DNA of 64,000 nucleotides from Neobacillus citreus (GTDB lineage: Bacteria > Bacillota > Bacilli > Bacillales > Cytobacillaceae), in contig NZ_JAGYPE020000020.1 in the NCBI RefSeq assembly GCF_018343545.2, positions 1 through 64,000 on the forward strand. The letters run 5' to 3'. A program made the translations under genes and the position numbers. Of this stretch, positions 16,532 through 24,842 are shown in pieces. The notes under the pieces are model-generated. The model was not told the DNA's origin, did not search any database, and saw only the letters and a list, made by a program, of their open reading frames with translations. How positions within the stretch are numbered: the stretch's first letter is position 1; the number at the start of each line of letters is the position of its first letter.

Positions 16532-17377
16532 GTGCGAACGATTTTTTATGAAGAGATTGTCAATCAGGTGGCCAACATGTGCCAAGAGGCCAATTTTGAG
16601 CTGGGCCAGGATGTGATTCAAGCCTTTCAAGCTGCTTTGAAAAAAGAAACCTCCGAAACGGGGAAAGACATTTTAGAGCAATTGCTGCTGAATGCTGATA
16701 TCGCTAGGTCCGAGCGTGTGCCAATGTGTCAGGATACAGGCGTTTCCGTTTTTATCGTCGAAGTCGGCCAGGATTGTCACATTAGCGGCGGCAGTCTTTA
16801 CGATGCAATTAATGAAGGGGTTAAGAAAGGCTATGAAGAGGGTTATTTAAGACACTCAATTGTTGACCATCCGATCACTAGGGAGAAGAGTAAGGGCTAT
16901 AATACCCCATCGATTATTCATATTGAATTGGTACCGGGTGAGGATCTGGTCATACATATGTCGGCAAAAGGCGGAGGCAGTGAAAATATGAGTGCCTTAA
17001 AAATGTTGAAGCCTGCAGACGGCTTAGACGGGATTAAGGACTATATTTTAAGCATCGTTGCCCAAGCAGGGCCGAATGCCTGTCCGCCGTTGGTGGTTGG
17101 AGTGGGAATCGGCGGGAATTTCGAGCGCTGTGCTTATTTAGCGAAGAAGTCGTTATTTAGGCCAATTGGTCATCGCAGTGAACGGCCGGAAATCGCGGAG
17201 CTGGAAAAGGAATTGATGGGAAGAATCAATGAGCTCGGTATTGGGCCGCAAGGAATGGGCGGGAATACAACGGCCCTTGATGTGAAAATTGAAATTGAAC
17301 CTTGTCATATTGCCGCGCTGCCCGTCGCTGTGAATTTGAACTGCCATGCCAGCAGGCATAAAGAGGTCAGAATTTAG
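16532..17377 (+). CDS. Fumarase/tartrate dehydratase-type hydro-lyase, alpha subunit (second set)
   Basis: Paralogue of the product of 1518-2360, 281 residues. I chose the GTG at 16532 (AAAGGGG nine bases upstream) because it begins at the same place as the paralogue; ATG 16526 is only three bases from the ribosome site. Cluster cysteines at about 66 (PMCQDTG), 184 (ACPPLVVGV) and 271 (LNCHASR) are kept, as are KGGGSENMSAL and GPQGMGGNTTALDV. Beta subunit follows 12 bases on. In this context a mesaconase-like (citramalate/mesaconate) activity is as plausible as fumarase. Confidence 0.85.
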   Translation: MRTIFYEEIVNQVANMCQEANFELGQDVIQAFQAALKKETSETGKDILEQLLLNADIARSERVPMCQDTGVSVFIVEVGQDCHISGGSLYDAINEGVKKGYEEGYLRHSIVDHPITREKSKGYNTPSIIHIELVPGEDLVIHMSAKGGGSENMSALKMLKPADGLDGIKDYILSIVAQAGPNACPPLVVGVGIGGNFERCAYLAKKSLFRPIGHRSERPEIAELEKELMGRINELGIGPQGMGGNTTALDVKIEIEPCHIAALPVAVNLNCHASRHKEVRI

Positions 17378-17389
17378 GGGGGAGCATCA

Positions 17390-17968
17390 GTGTCAGCTAT
17401 TCACATCACCAATCCAATATCCGAACAAGAATTGCTGAAATTAAAAGCGGGCGATCGAGTATTCTTAAGCGGCACCATTTATACAGCCAGGGATGCTGCT
17501 CATAAAAGAATGTTTGAAACGCTGCAAAGAGGGGAAGAATTGCCCTTCGATGTTGCCGGACAAACGATTTATTATGTCGGTCCGACTCCTGCCAAGCCAG
17601 GAGCTGTGATTGGTTCAGCCGGTCCGACCACTAGTGGGCGGATGGACAAATATACTCCCGTCTTATTGGATCTCGGTTTAAAAGGAATGATTGGAAAAGG
17701 CTACCGCAGTGAAGAAGTCATTGAATCGATGAAGAAAAATAAAGCCGTTTATTTTGCTGCCATCGGCGGTTCGGGAGCACTGATTGCCAAAACCATTCAA
17801 TCTGTTGAAGTGGTCGCTTACGAAGACCTGGGCCCAGAAGCGATTTATAAATTAACCATCAAAAACTTTCCTGCTGTGGTCATCATTGATCATGAGGGAA
17901 ATGACTGGTACAAAATAGGGAAACAGCAATTTTTTGAGCAAAATCATGTACAAGGTGCTGACAGTTAA
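17390..17968 (+). CDS. Fumarase/tartrate dehydratase-type hydro-lyase, beta subunit (second set)
   Basis: Small subunit, 192 residues, start GTG after GGGGGGAG. LSGTIYTARDAAHKRMF (about 25-41), YYVGPTPAKPGAVIGSAGPT (about 61-80) and VEVVAYEDLGPEAIYKL (about 138-154) match the first set closely. The TTSGRMD substrate loop is the canonical form here, whereas the first set has TAYRMD, so the two enzymes may discriminate substrates differently. Ends in a strong terminator that overlaps the stop. Confidence 0.85.
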   Translation: MSAIHITNPISEQELLKLKAGDRVFLSGTIYTARDAAHKRMFETLQRGEELPFDVAGQTIYYVGPTPAKPGAVIGSAGPTTSGRMDKYTPVLLDLGLKGMIGKGYRSEEVIESMKKNKAVYFAAIGGSGALIAKTIQSVEVVAYEDLGPEAIYKLTIKNFPAVVIIDHEGNDWYKIGKQQFFEQNHVQGADS

Positions 17969-17989
17969 GGTCGGCAGCCTTGTTTTTTT
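17951..17989 (+). terminator. Terminator of the flavoprotein/dehydratase operon
   Basis: CAAGGTGCTGAC pairs with GTCGGCAGCCTTG and is followed by TTTTTTT; the stop codon lies in the loop. Confidence 0.75.
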
Positions 17990-18028
17990 GAGAAGAGAGA
18001 AATAAATTTATGAATATTCGAAAAACTA

Positions 18029-18057
18029 TTGAAATTGTATTTTGGATACAGTATCCT
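18029..18057 (+). promoter_or_regulatory. Predicted promoter of the acyl-CoA operon with operator site 6
   Basis: TTGAAA (18029-18034), 17 bases, TATCCT (18052-18057). The perfect palindrome GGATAC-A-GTATCC at 18044-18056 overlaps the -10 box, a classical repressor position. This is the most symmetrical of the six GGATACA sites. Confidence 0.6.
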
Positions 18058-18101
18058 ATTTATAAAGAAAAACATCATTTTCCTGATGGAGGAATCATAC
18101 G

Positions 18102-19043
18102 ATGAAATTGCCTGAACAAGTCACGATTTACGAAGTAGGCTTACGGGATGGGCTTCAGTTAGAGTCAAAAGTATTAACGGTGGATGAGAAGGTTGAGATT
18201 TTCTCTTTATTGCAAAAGGCGAATGTATCCCAAATTGAATTTGGATCGTTCGTCCATCCAAAACTCGTCCCGCAAATGGCCAATACGGCTGCATTTCATG
18301 AGCATCTAAGGTCCTATCCTGAAATGAACCTCGTAGCTCTTGTACCTAATTTGAAGGGGCTCGAGTTGGCCAAACAAACGGGCGTAAAGTCCGTCAATTA
18401 TGTTTTTTCAGCAAGTAATACCCATAACGAACAGAATGTTCGGCAGACCACCGAACAGTCATTGGAAAACTTCAAGCATTTATCGCAATTTGCATCAGAT
18501 AACGAGATCAACCTTAACGTTACAGTTGCTACCTCATTTGGCTGTCCCTTTGAAGGTCCAGTTCCGCGACAACGCATCATGAATCTGATTGAACAACTTC
18601 TCTTACATAACATCAAAAGAATTACACTAGCAGATACAACAGGGATGGCCAATCCGAAGCAGGTCTATCAATTGACGAAGGAAGTCGTGAATGAATGGAA
18701 CAATGTTGAATTTGGCTGCCACTTCCATAATACAAGGGGTATGGGTCTTTCCAATATCCTTGCCGGTTTAGAGGCAGGAATCACCGTTTTCGACGCATCC
18801 TTAGGCGGGATTGGCGGCTGTCCATTTGCTCCTGGTGCAACAGGTAATGTTTGCACCGAGGATGTGGTCCATATGTTAGAAGAAATGGGCGTCCGTACTT
18901 CCATCAATCTTGATGGTTTAATCGAAGCTTCCCATCGGCTAGGGGAATTACTGGAACATGACTTGCCAGGACAAGTCGCAAAAGCAGGGAAAAGCTCCCG
19001 CTTGTATCCTGTACCAAATAAAACTACAAGTTCTTTATGTTAA
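18102..19043 (+). CDS. HMG-CoA lyase-like enzyme, DRE-TIM family
   Basis: Metallo-lyase of 313 residues that cleaves a 3-hydroxy-3-methyl-acyl-CoA, classically HMG-CoA to acetoacetate and acetyl-CoA. VTIYEVGLRDGLQLES (about 7-22) holds the R-D metal/substrate motif; FGCHFHNTRGMGLSN (about 206-220) supplies the HxH metal ligands; GGIGGCPFAPGATGN (about 233-247) is the HMG-CoA lyase loop with the conserved cysteine. GATGGAGG precedes the ATG. First gene of the operon under site 6. The true substrate may be a related branched acyl-CoA. Confidence 0.82.
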   Translation: MKLPEQVTIYEVGLRDGLQLESKVLTVDEKVEIFSLLQKANVSQIEFGSFVHPKLVPQMANTAAFHEHLRSYPEMNLVALVPNLKGLELAKQTGVKSVNYVFSASNTHNEQNVRQTTEQSLENFKHLSQFASDNEINLNVTVATSFGCPFEGPVPRQRIMNLIEQLLLHNIKRITLADTTGMANPKQVYQLTKEVVNEWNNVEFGCHFHNTRGMGLSNILAGLEAGITVFDASLGGIGGCPFAPGATGNVCTEDVVHMLEEMGVRTSINLDGLIEASHRLGELLEHDLPGQVAKAGKSSRLYPVPNKTTSSLC

Positions 19044-19057
19044 GGGGATGAGCAGAT

Positions 19058-19858
19058 ATGCTAGTCAAAACTTATGAAACTATCAAATTAGAACGGGCGG
19101 AGAGCCATCAAGGGATCGCCGTGTTAACCCTGAACCGTCCGGAATCCATGAACGCGATGAATACAAAAATGGCGTTGGAATTAGTCGAAGCTTTTGAGGA
19201 ACTTAAATACGATGAATCGGTCCGCGTTTTGGTGCTTACTGGTTCAGGTACTAAGAGCTTTTGTGTGGGGGCCGACCTAAAAGAGCGGAATGGCATGTCC
19301 CAGAAGGACTGGAAGAAACAGCATGACTATTTTGAAAAAGTAACCGAGTGTATCCGCGAATTCCCGTATCCGGTGATTGTTGCCATTAATGGTTATGCAC
19401 TAGGAGGCGGCCTTGAAATGTCTCTAAGCTGTGACCTTCGAACCGCTGCTGAGGGTGTTGGACTCGGACTGCCGGAGGCGAAATTGGGATTAATTCCTGG
19501 CATCGGCGGCTCTCAATTGCTTCCTCGCATTCTCCCAATTGGGTTAGCGAAGGAAATGTTGTATACCGGAAAACGGATTACAGCAGAAGAAGGTAAGCAG
19601 TGGGGACTAATTAATCATGTCTTTGAGAGTGAATCCCTATTGGCGGAAACTATTAAATTAGCTGAAACCATTGCAATAAACGCACCGCTTTCCCTAAAAG
19701 CATTGAAGAAGGCGGTTAATAAAGGGACTGAAACAGATTTGGCCACGGGTATTGTCTTAGAATTAGAAGCTTACTATAGATGTGCGAACTCAGAAGACCG
19801 GTTGGAAGGCATTTATGCCTTTAATGAAAAGCGGGCTCCGGAGTGGAAAGGGCGTTAA
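19058..19858 (+). CDS. Enoyl-CoA hydratase/isomerase family protein (crotonase)
   Basis: Crotonase-fold enzyme of 266 residues. The oxyanion-hole segments are visible as KSFCVGADLKERNGM (about 68-82) and GYALGGGLEMSLSCDLR (about 112-128), and PEAKLGLIPGIGGSQLLPR (about 137-155) holds the catalytic glutamate region. AAGGGGATG precedes the ATG, 14 bases after the lyase stop. It would hydrate an unsaturated acyl-CoA such as methylglutaconyl-CoA, which would feed the HMG-CoA-lyase-like enzyme, or itaconyl-CoA. Substrate not determined. Confidence 0.85.
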   Translation: MLVKTYETIKLERAESHQGIAVLTLNRPESMNAMNTKMALELVEAFEELKYDESVRVLVLTGSGTKSFCVGADLKERNGMSQKDWKKQHDYFEKVTECIREFPYPVIVAINGYALGGGLEMSLSCDLRTAAEGVGLGLPEAKLGLIPGIGGSQLLPRILPIGLAKEMLYTGKRITAEEGKQWGLINHVFESESLLAETIKLAETIAINAPLSLKALKKAVNKGTETDLATGIVLELEAYYRCANSEDRLEGIYAFNEKRAPEWKGR

Positions 19859-19880
19859 CGGGTGGATTGATAAGGGTTAT

Positions 19881-20052
19881 TTGCGGATAAGTGGGTGAAA
19901 CTTGCGGAAAACCGAGTTTAATTTGCGGATAAGAGGCCCTTACTTGCGGATAATCGAGTCCAACTTGCGGATAAGGTTTTTACTTGCGGAAAACCGAGTC
20001 TAACTTGCGGGTAACAGGTCTTTACTTGCGGATAACCCAGTCCAACTTGCGG
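19881..20052. repeat. Intergenic array of TTGCGG units with 21-bp period
   Basis: TTGCGG starts at 19881, 19902, 19923, 19944, 19965, 19984, 20005, 20026 and 20047: eight steps, seven of 21 bases and one of 19. Most units read (A)CTTGCGGATAA or CTTGCGGAAAACCGAGT with variable linkers. The array fills the gap between the crotonase and acyl-CoA dehydrogenase genes. I see no coding start and no promoter in it. Confidence 0.85.
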
Positions 20053-20108
20053 GTATACAAAACAGTACTATGCAAACCATTAAAAAATGATCGCGGAGGT
20101 ATATAAAA

Positions 20109-21278
20109 ATGTCAAATACAAAAATAGTAGAAAATACAGAACATGAAATGATTCGGAAAAGCGTTCGAGCTTTATGTGAGCGCTTTCCAGAAGATTACTG
20201 GCGGGAAACTGATGAAAAAGATGCCTATCCTACCGCCTTTGTCCAAGCGCTAACTGAAGAGGGATGGTTATCTGTATTAATTCCTGAAGAATACGGCGGT
20301 GCTGGACTAGGAATGACGGAAGCTTGCATCATTTTAGAAGAGATCAATCGCTCAGGAGGCAACTCCGGTGCCTGCCACGCCCAAATGTATACCATGGGCG
20401 CTCTTCTTCGCCATGGGAATGAGGACCAGAAACGAAGATATCTTCCTAAAATCGCAAGCGGCGAACTTCGACTGCAAGCATTCGGCATCACCGAACCTAC
20501 CGCTGGAAGCGATACAACCAGCATCCAAACCTTTGCTGAAAGAGTCGGAGACAAATACGTGGTTCATGGTCAAAAAATCTGGACATCAAGAGCGGCACAT
20601 TCCGACTTAATGTTGTTATTGGCTAGAACGACACCAAAAGACCAAGTAGCGAAAAAGACAGACGGGTTGAGCCTGTTTATTTTAGACATGAAGGAACAAG
20701 CGGATAAAATCGATATCCGCCCGATTGATACGATGATCAATCACGCAACGACAGAAGTATTTTTTGAAGGAGCGGAAATCCCGGTTGAGAATCGAATTGG
20801 GGAAGAAGGAAAAGGCTTCCGCTATGTGTTAGGCGGAATGAATGCAGAGAGAATTCTCATTGCATCTGAATCCATTGGTGATGGCATGTACTTTGTTGAT
20901 AAAGCCGTCCAATATGCCAATGAGCGCGAAGTATTTGGCCGTCCAATTGGGAAAAACCAAGGGGTTCAATTCCCAATTTCTAAAGGCTATATGGATATCC
21001 AAGCTGCTAAATTGATGAGAGATAAGGCTGCAGAAATGTTTGATGCTGGAATGGATTGCGGGGCTGAGGCGAACATGTCAAAATATCTTGCATCCGAAGC
21101 TACATGGCGCGCAGCGAATGCCGCAATGGACACATTTGGCGGCTATGGTTTTGCAAAAGAATATCATATCGAACGAAAATTTAGGGAAGCCCGTCTGTTT
21201 ATTGTAGCACCGATAACCAACAACCTGGTTGTAAGTTATGTTGGACAGCATGTCCTTGGATTACCACGTTCATTTTAA
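20109..21278 (+). CDS. Acyl-CoA dehydrogenase
   Basis: FAD flavoenzyme of 389 residues making a 2,3-enoyl-CoA. N-terminal helical domain (about 1-115), then FGITEPTAGSDTTS (about 122-135) and the KIWTSRAAHSDLMLLLART FAD/beta-domain motif (about 154-172), and the C-terminal helical domain with ERILIASESIGDG, AMDTFGGYGFAKEY (about 340-353) and RLFIVAPITNN. GCGGAGGT precedes the ATG. It is separated from the crotonase by the 21-bp array but points the same way. It could oxidise a saturated branched acyl-CoA (for example methylsuccinyl- or glutaryl-like CoA). Confidence 0.87.
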   Translation: MSNTKIVENTEHEMIRKSVRALCERFPEDYWRETDEKDAYPTAFVQALTEEGWLSVLIPEEYGGAGLGMTEACIILEEINRSGGNSGACHAQMYTMGALLRHGNEDQKRRYLPKIASGELRLQAFGITEPTAGSDTTSIQTFAERVGDKYVVHGQKIWTSRAAHSDLMLLLARTTPKDQVAKKTDGLSLFILDMKEQADKIDIRPIDTMINHATTEVFFEGAEIPVENRIGEEGKGFRYVLGGMNAERILIASESIGDGMYFVDKAVQYANEREVFGRPIGKNQGVQFPISKGYMDIQAAKLMRDKAAEMFDAGMDCGAEANMSKYLASEATWRAANAAMDTFGGYGFAKEYHIERKFREARLFIVAPITNNLVVSYVGQHVLGLPRSF

Positions 21279-21339
21279 GACAACATCAGGAGGACCTTTT
21301 TTAAAAAAAGGGTCCTCTCTTTGAAAAGGGGGAGCCAAG

Positions 21340-22557
21340 ATGCCAGGACCATTAAGCGGCATTCGAGTAGTGGATGTAACAACAAATGTTTCAGGGCCAA
21401 GTTTAACGATGATTCTTGCGGATTTAGGGGCAGAAATTATTAAAATTGAACGGCCTGATATTGGTGACGATTCGAGAGGAATGGGACCATTTTGGGAAGG
21501 AGAAGGCGTTTATTTCCTTCACATCAACCGTAATAAACAATCGGTCGTCATTGATTTAAAAAAGGAAAGCGGCCGAGAAATCGTCTATGACCTTGTCAAG
21601 ACGGCAGACGTTTTTGTTGAAAACTTCCGCTTTCAAAAAGCGGAAAAAATGGGCCTTGGTTATGAGAGACTAAAAGAATTGAATCCTTCGTTGGTATATT
21701 GTTCTTTATCAGCCTACGGTCAAGATGGTCCACTTTGTGACCGGCCGGGTTATGATGCGATTGCCCAAGCAGATTCCGGGATTATTGGGATTAACGGTGC
21801 AGAAGGAGCGGAAATTGCCCGTGTTCCAGTTTCGGTCCTCGATCAAGGGAGTGCGATGTGGGGAGCCATCGGGGTCATTTCGGCACTTTTTCATAAACAA
21901 AAGACGGGAGAAGGACAGTTAGTCACTACATCCCTTTATGAAACGGGAGTATTCTGGGTCGGCTATCACATGCTGTCATGGCTTGCGACGGGAAATGAGC
22001 CAAAGAAAAACGGTGCCGGACACACAGCCTTTGCACCGTATGGAGCCTTCCACGCAAGTGATGCTCCTGTGATGATCGGAATCTCCAATAATTCCTTATT
22101 CAAACGTTTATGCAAGGTGCTTGGGAAGGAAGAATGGGTCGAGGATCCACGCTACAAAAATAACCCTGAGCGAGTGGAGCATCGTGAAAATTTAAGAGTG
22201 GCGATTGAAAACATTCTCCAAGCTAAAACGGCGGATGAGTGGGTACAGCTATTAGTAGATGCAGGAGTACCAAGCTCAAAGGTGAAGAAAATATCAGAAG
22301 TAGTCCAGGATCAGCAGACAGAAGCAATCCAGATGTGGACTGATGTTAAACACTCAACTATTAAAGACTTCAAACTGCCAAGACTTCCTTTTGAGCTTAG
22401 CAGTTCACCTGTGTCCATTCAAAAGGCTCCACCTAAACTGGGCGGGAATACAGAGGAGATATTAAACAAGCTTGGTTACAACAAAGAACAAATAGAACAG
22501 CTTTTAAATGACGGGACCATCCAAATAGAGGCTAAAAAGCTAGAATCGCATAAATAG
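21340..22557 (+). CDS. Class III CoA-transferase, CaiB/BaiF family
   Basis: Transfers CoA between acids, 405 residues. LSGIRVVDVTTNVSGPSLTM (about 4-23) and ADLGAEIIKIERP are the N-terminal family motifs. GYDAIAQADSGI (about 137-148) precedes the segment PVSVLDQGSAMWGAIGVISAL, whose aspartate (about residue 171) is in the catalytic position. GGGGGAG precedes the ATG. It would activate the substrate acid using succinyl-CoA or acetyl-CoA and so may be the entry step of the island's CoA branch. Specificity cannot be read from sequence. Confidence 0.87.
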   Translation: MPGPLSGIRVVDVTTNVSGPSLTMILADLGAEIIKIERPDIGDDSRGMGPFWEGEGVYFLHINRNKQSVVIDLKKESGREIVYDLVKTADVFVENFRFQKAEKMGLGYERLKELNPSLVYCSLSAYGQDGPLCDRPGYDAIAQADSGIIGINGAEGAEIARVPVSVLDQGSAMWGAIGVISALFHKQKTGEGQLVTTSLYETGVFWVGYHMLSWLATGNEPKKNGAGHTAFAPYGAFHASDAPVMIGISNNSLFKRLCKVLGKEEWVEDPRYKNNPERVEHRENLRVAIENILQAKTADEWVQLLVDAGVPSSKVKKISEVVQDQQTEAIQMWTDVKHSTIKDFKLPRLPFELSSSPVSIQKAPPKLGGNTEEILNKLGYNKEQIEQLLNDGTIQIEAKKLESHK

Positions 22558-22568
22558 TTTACAAGGAA

Positions 22569-22605
22569 CCCACTGCCAAATTGTAGGCAGTGGGCGTTCG
22601 TTTTC
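22569..22605 (+). terminator. Terminator after the CoA-transferase gene
   Basis: CCCACTGCC (22569-22577) pairs perfectly with GGCAGTGGG (22586-22594), followed by CGTTCGTTTT. Confidence 0.65.
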
Positions 22606-22671
22606 CTGTTGACAACATTAACTGGCAGGAAATACAGTAAATGTAAAATGGAACAGAGAGGGGAAACCGTA

Positions 22672-23655
22672 ATGAAAGCAATTGTCGTCACCGGCTTTGG
22701 CGGTACAGAAAACCTAAAATACAAAGATGTTGAAATGCCAGTTATAGCTGAAAACGAAGTACTAATTAGGGTCGTGAAAACTAGTGTAAACTTCGCTGAT
22801 ATTAAATCAAGATACGGCCAAAAGGGAGCAACACTACCGTTTATCCCAGGTTTAGATGCGGCAGGATTTATTGAAAAAATAGGCAGCAAGGTATCGGGGC
22901 TCGTAGAAGGACAAAGAGTCATCGTCTTCCCGAAAAATGGTTCGTATGCGGAATATGTGGTGGCATCGGATCAATTAGTCTTTCCCATTCCCGATGAATT
23001 GGATTTCAAGACAGCAGCCGCTTGTCCGATTGTGTCTTTTTTGTCGTACCGTTTATTGAAAAATATTGCCGCCATGGAAAAGGGAGAAACAGTATTAGTT
23101 CATTCTGCGGCTGGCGGGGTAGGGACCACCGCCATTCAAGTTGCCAAGATTTTGGGAGCAAAGACGGTCATCGGGACGGTTGGCAGCAGGGATAAAATGA
23201 AGGTGGCTGAAGAAAGTGGAGCCGACTTCGTTATTTGCTATGAGGAGGAGGATTTCGCCCCAATTGTAAATGAGATTACCAATGGGCAGGGTGTGGACAT
23301 TGTCCTCGACTCCCTTTCCGGCGCCGTCACGGAAAATAGCTTCAATTGTTTAGCACCATATGGCAGGCTGGTCCACTTCGGTAATTCCAGCGGACATGTA
23401 GGAACCATCAAAACGGTTGATTTACATGCTAGCTGCAGAAATGTATTAGGGTTTAGTCTAGGGACCACAAGAAAGTTAAGGCCGCATTTATTAAAAGAAA
23501 CGGCTGAAGAAGTTTTTCCACTTTTAGTGAATAATCAGCTAAAAATTAAAGTTGGACATGAATACATGTTGGAAGAGGCGGCAGCGGCCCATACCTTAAT
23601 GGAAAATAGGCTGAATAAAGGGAAGATATTATTGAATGTGGACCCTAATTTTTAA
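22672..23655 (+). CDS. Quinone oxidoreductase-like zinc-independent medium-chain dehydrogenase
   Basis: NADPH-dependent reductase of the MDR family, 327 residues from the ATG at 22672 (GAGAGGGG upstream). KAIVVTGFGGTENL at the N-terminus and NFADIKSRYG (about 44-53) are typical of QorA-like proteins; the Rossmann motif is VHSAAGGVGTTAIQVAK (about 144-160). The cysteines that bind zinc in alcohol dehydrogenases are absent. It lies after a terminator and so may be a separate unit. Could reduce quinones or an enoyl group. Confidence 0.82.
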   Translation: MKAIVVTGFGGTENLKYKDVEMPVIAENEVLIRVVKTSVNFADIKSRYGQKGATLPFIPGLDAAGFIEKIGSKVSGLVEGQRVIVFPKNGSYAEYVVASDQLVFPIPDELDFKTAAACPIVSFLSYRLLKNIAAMEKGETVLVHSAAGGVGTTAIQVAKILGAKTVIGTVGSRDKMKVAEESGADFVICYEEEDFAPIVNEITNGQGVDIVLDSLSGAVTENSFNCLAPYGRLVHFGNSSGHVGTIKTVDLHASCRNVLGFSLGTTRKLRPHLLKETAEEVFPLLVNNQLKIKVGHEYMLEEAAAAHTLMENRLNKGKILLNVDPNF

Positions 23656-23727
23656 AATAAAATTTTGGTTAAAAAGTGGAATAAATACCCATATTAAATA
23701 TAAATAAAATATTTAAGGGGAATTCCC

Positions 23728-24240
23728 ATGATTTATATTTATAATGACTATGGCGGAACACATACTACTTCTTTGGCTGCCGCCTATCATTTAAAACAAT
23801 TACCTCAATCGGAAAGAAAGCTAACTACCGAAGAAATATTAAATGTGAAGTATTTTAACAAACTTACAAAAAAGGATTTTGGAAAGCTCATTTTTCATGG
23901 TACGGATGAGGATGGGAACAAAGTTTATTCGATTGGCCGGAAAAGAAACAAACTCGTTGTACCAGCGATGAAGGAGATAATTTTACTACTTCAAGAGAAA
24001 TTTCAGTTTGAAGAAAAAATCGTTTTTTCCAATACCTCACCTACCGTTCCACTTTCGATGTCATTTGGAGGATTTTTTTCGAGAGGCTTGAAGATAGACT
24101 TTATTGGCGTACCGTTACTAGTGAGAGGTGCCAAGCAATGCTGTGATAATATTTATCGGTTGGTTGAAAACACCAAACAAGTTGGAAAAACCCCATTCAA
24201 CGAAAATGTGATTATTTTAGACAATGAAATGTATAAGTAG
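23728..24240 (+). CDS. DUF3189 family protein
   Basis: Protein of 170 residues that begins MIYIYNDYGGTHTTSLAAAY, as in the DUF3189 family of spore-forming Firmicutes; function unknown. A GGTHTTSLAA segment near the start resembles a nucleotide-binding loop, but this is only a similarity. AAGGGGAA precedes the ATG. No membrane segment or signal peptide. It stands alone between the carboxylate island and the HxlR unit. Confidence 0.75.
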   Translation: MIYIYNDYGGTHTTSLAAAYHLKQLPQSERKLTTEEILNVKYFNKLTKKDFGKLIFHGTDEDGNKVYSIGRKRNKLVVPAMKEIILLLQEKFQFEEKIVFSNTSPTVPLSMSFGGFFSRGLKIDFIGVPLLVRGAKQCCDNIYRLVENTKQVGKTPFNENVIILDNEMYK

Positions 24241-24400
24241 TTACTTAAGTCAACATGAGAAATCCGGTAGCTTAGATGGGTCGTACGTAACACCGGATCT
24301 ATCTAATTATGAAGTGAGAATGAATTTCAAGATTTAGGTAGACTATTTTTGGTAGTGGGCTTCAAGAAATCCCTTAACAATAAACGAAGGATTACTAAAC

Positions 24401-24433
24401 AAAACGAAGGCTTGTATTGCAAGCCTTCGTTTT
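24401..24433. terminator. Bidirectional terminator
   Basis: AAAACGAAGGCTTG (24401-24414) pairs perfectly with CAAGCCTTCGTTTT (24420-24433) with A and T tails on both sides. It can end both the DUF3189 and the convergent HxlR transcripts. Confidence 0.75.
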
Positions 24434-24453
24434 CATTAAAAAATACATAGATA

Positions 24454-24825
24454 TTACTTCAGGTGATCATTAAGTACACTTTCCTCCAAAACAGCGAATT
24501 TGTCCCCATAAACCTTTGTAATATGCTTTTCTCCCCAAGAACATAAAGAATCAAGTATCCCTTTCAAACTCAATCCATATTCACTAAGTTCATATTCTAC
24601 TTTTGGTGGAATTTGATTATGCACAATGCGGTTTATGACACCGTCATCCTCCAGTTCACGTAATTGCTGGGTCAACATTTTTTGTGTAATGTTTGGCATC
24701 AGCCGTTTCAATTCGCTTGTGCGTTTTTTGCCGTGTGTAAGATGGCAAAGGATGACACACTTCCATTTTCCTCCTATAACTTCCAATGTGGCTTCAACGG
24801 CAATATTATATTTCTTATTATTCAT
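24454..24825 (-). CDS. HxlR family winged-helix regulator
   Basis: DNA-binding protein of 123 residues. EVIGGKWKCVILCHLTHGKKR (about 16-36, in two parts) is the family start, ELKRLMPNITQKMLTQQLREL holds the recognition helix, and VEYELSEYGLSL the wing. A cysteine at about residue 23 in KWKCVIL is where redox-sensing members have one, so thiol stress sensing is possible. GGAGGT precedes the ATG. It is divergent from the MFS and aldo/keto reductase genes and palindromes lie between them. Confidence 0.85.
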   Translation of the reverse strand: MNNKKYNIAVEATLEVIGGKWKCVILCHLTHGKKRTSELKRLMPNITQKMLTQQLRELEDDGVINRIVHNQIPPKVEYELSEYGLSLKGILDSLCSWGEKHITKVYGDKFAVLEESVLNDHLK

Positions 24826-24842
24826 GATACCTCCAGATCCAT

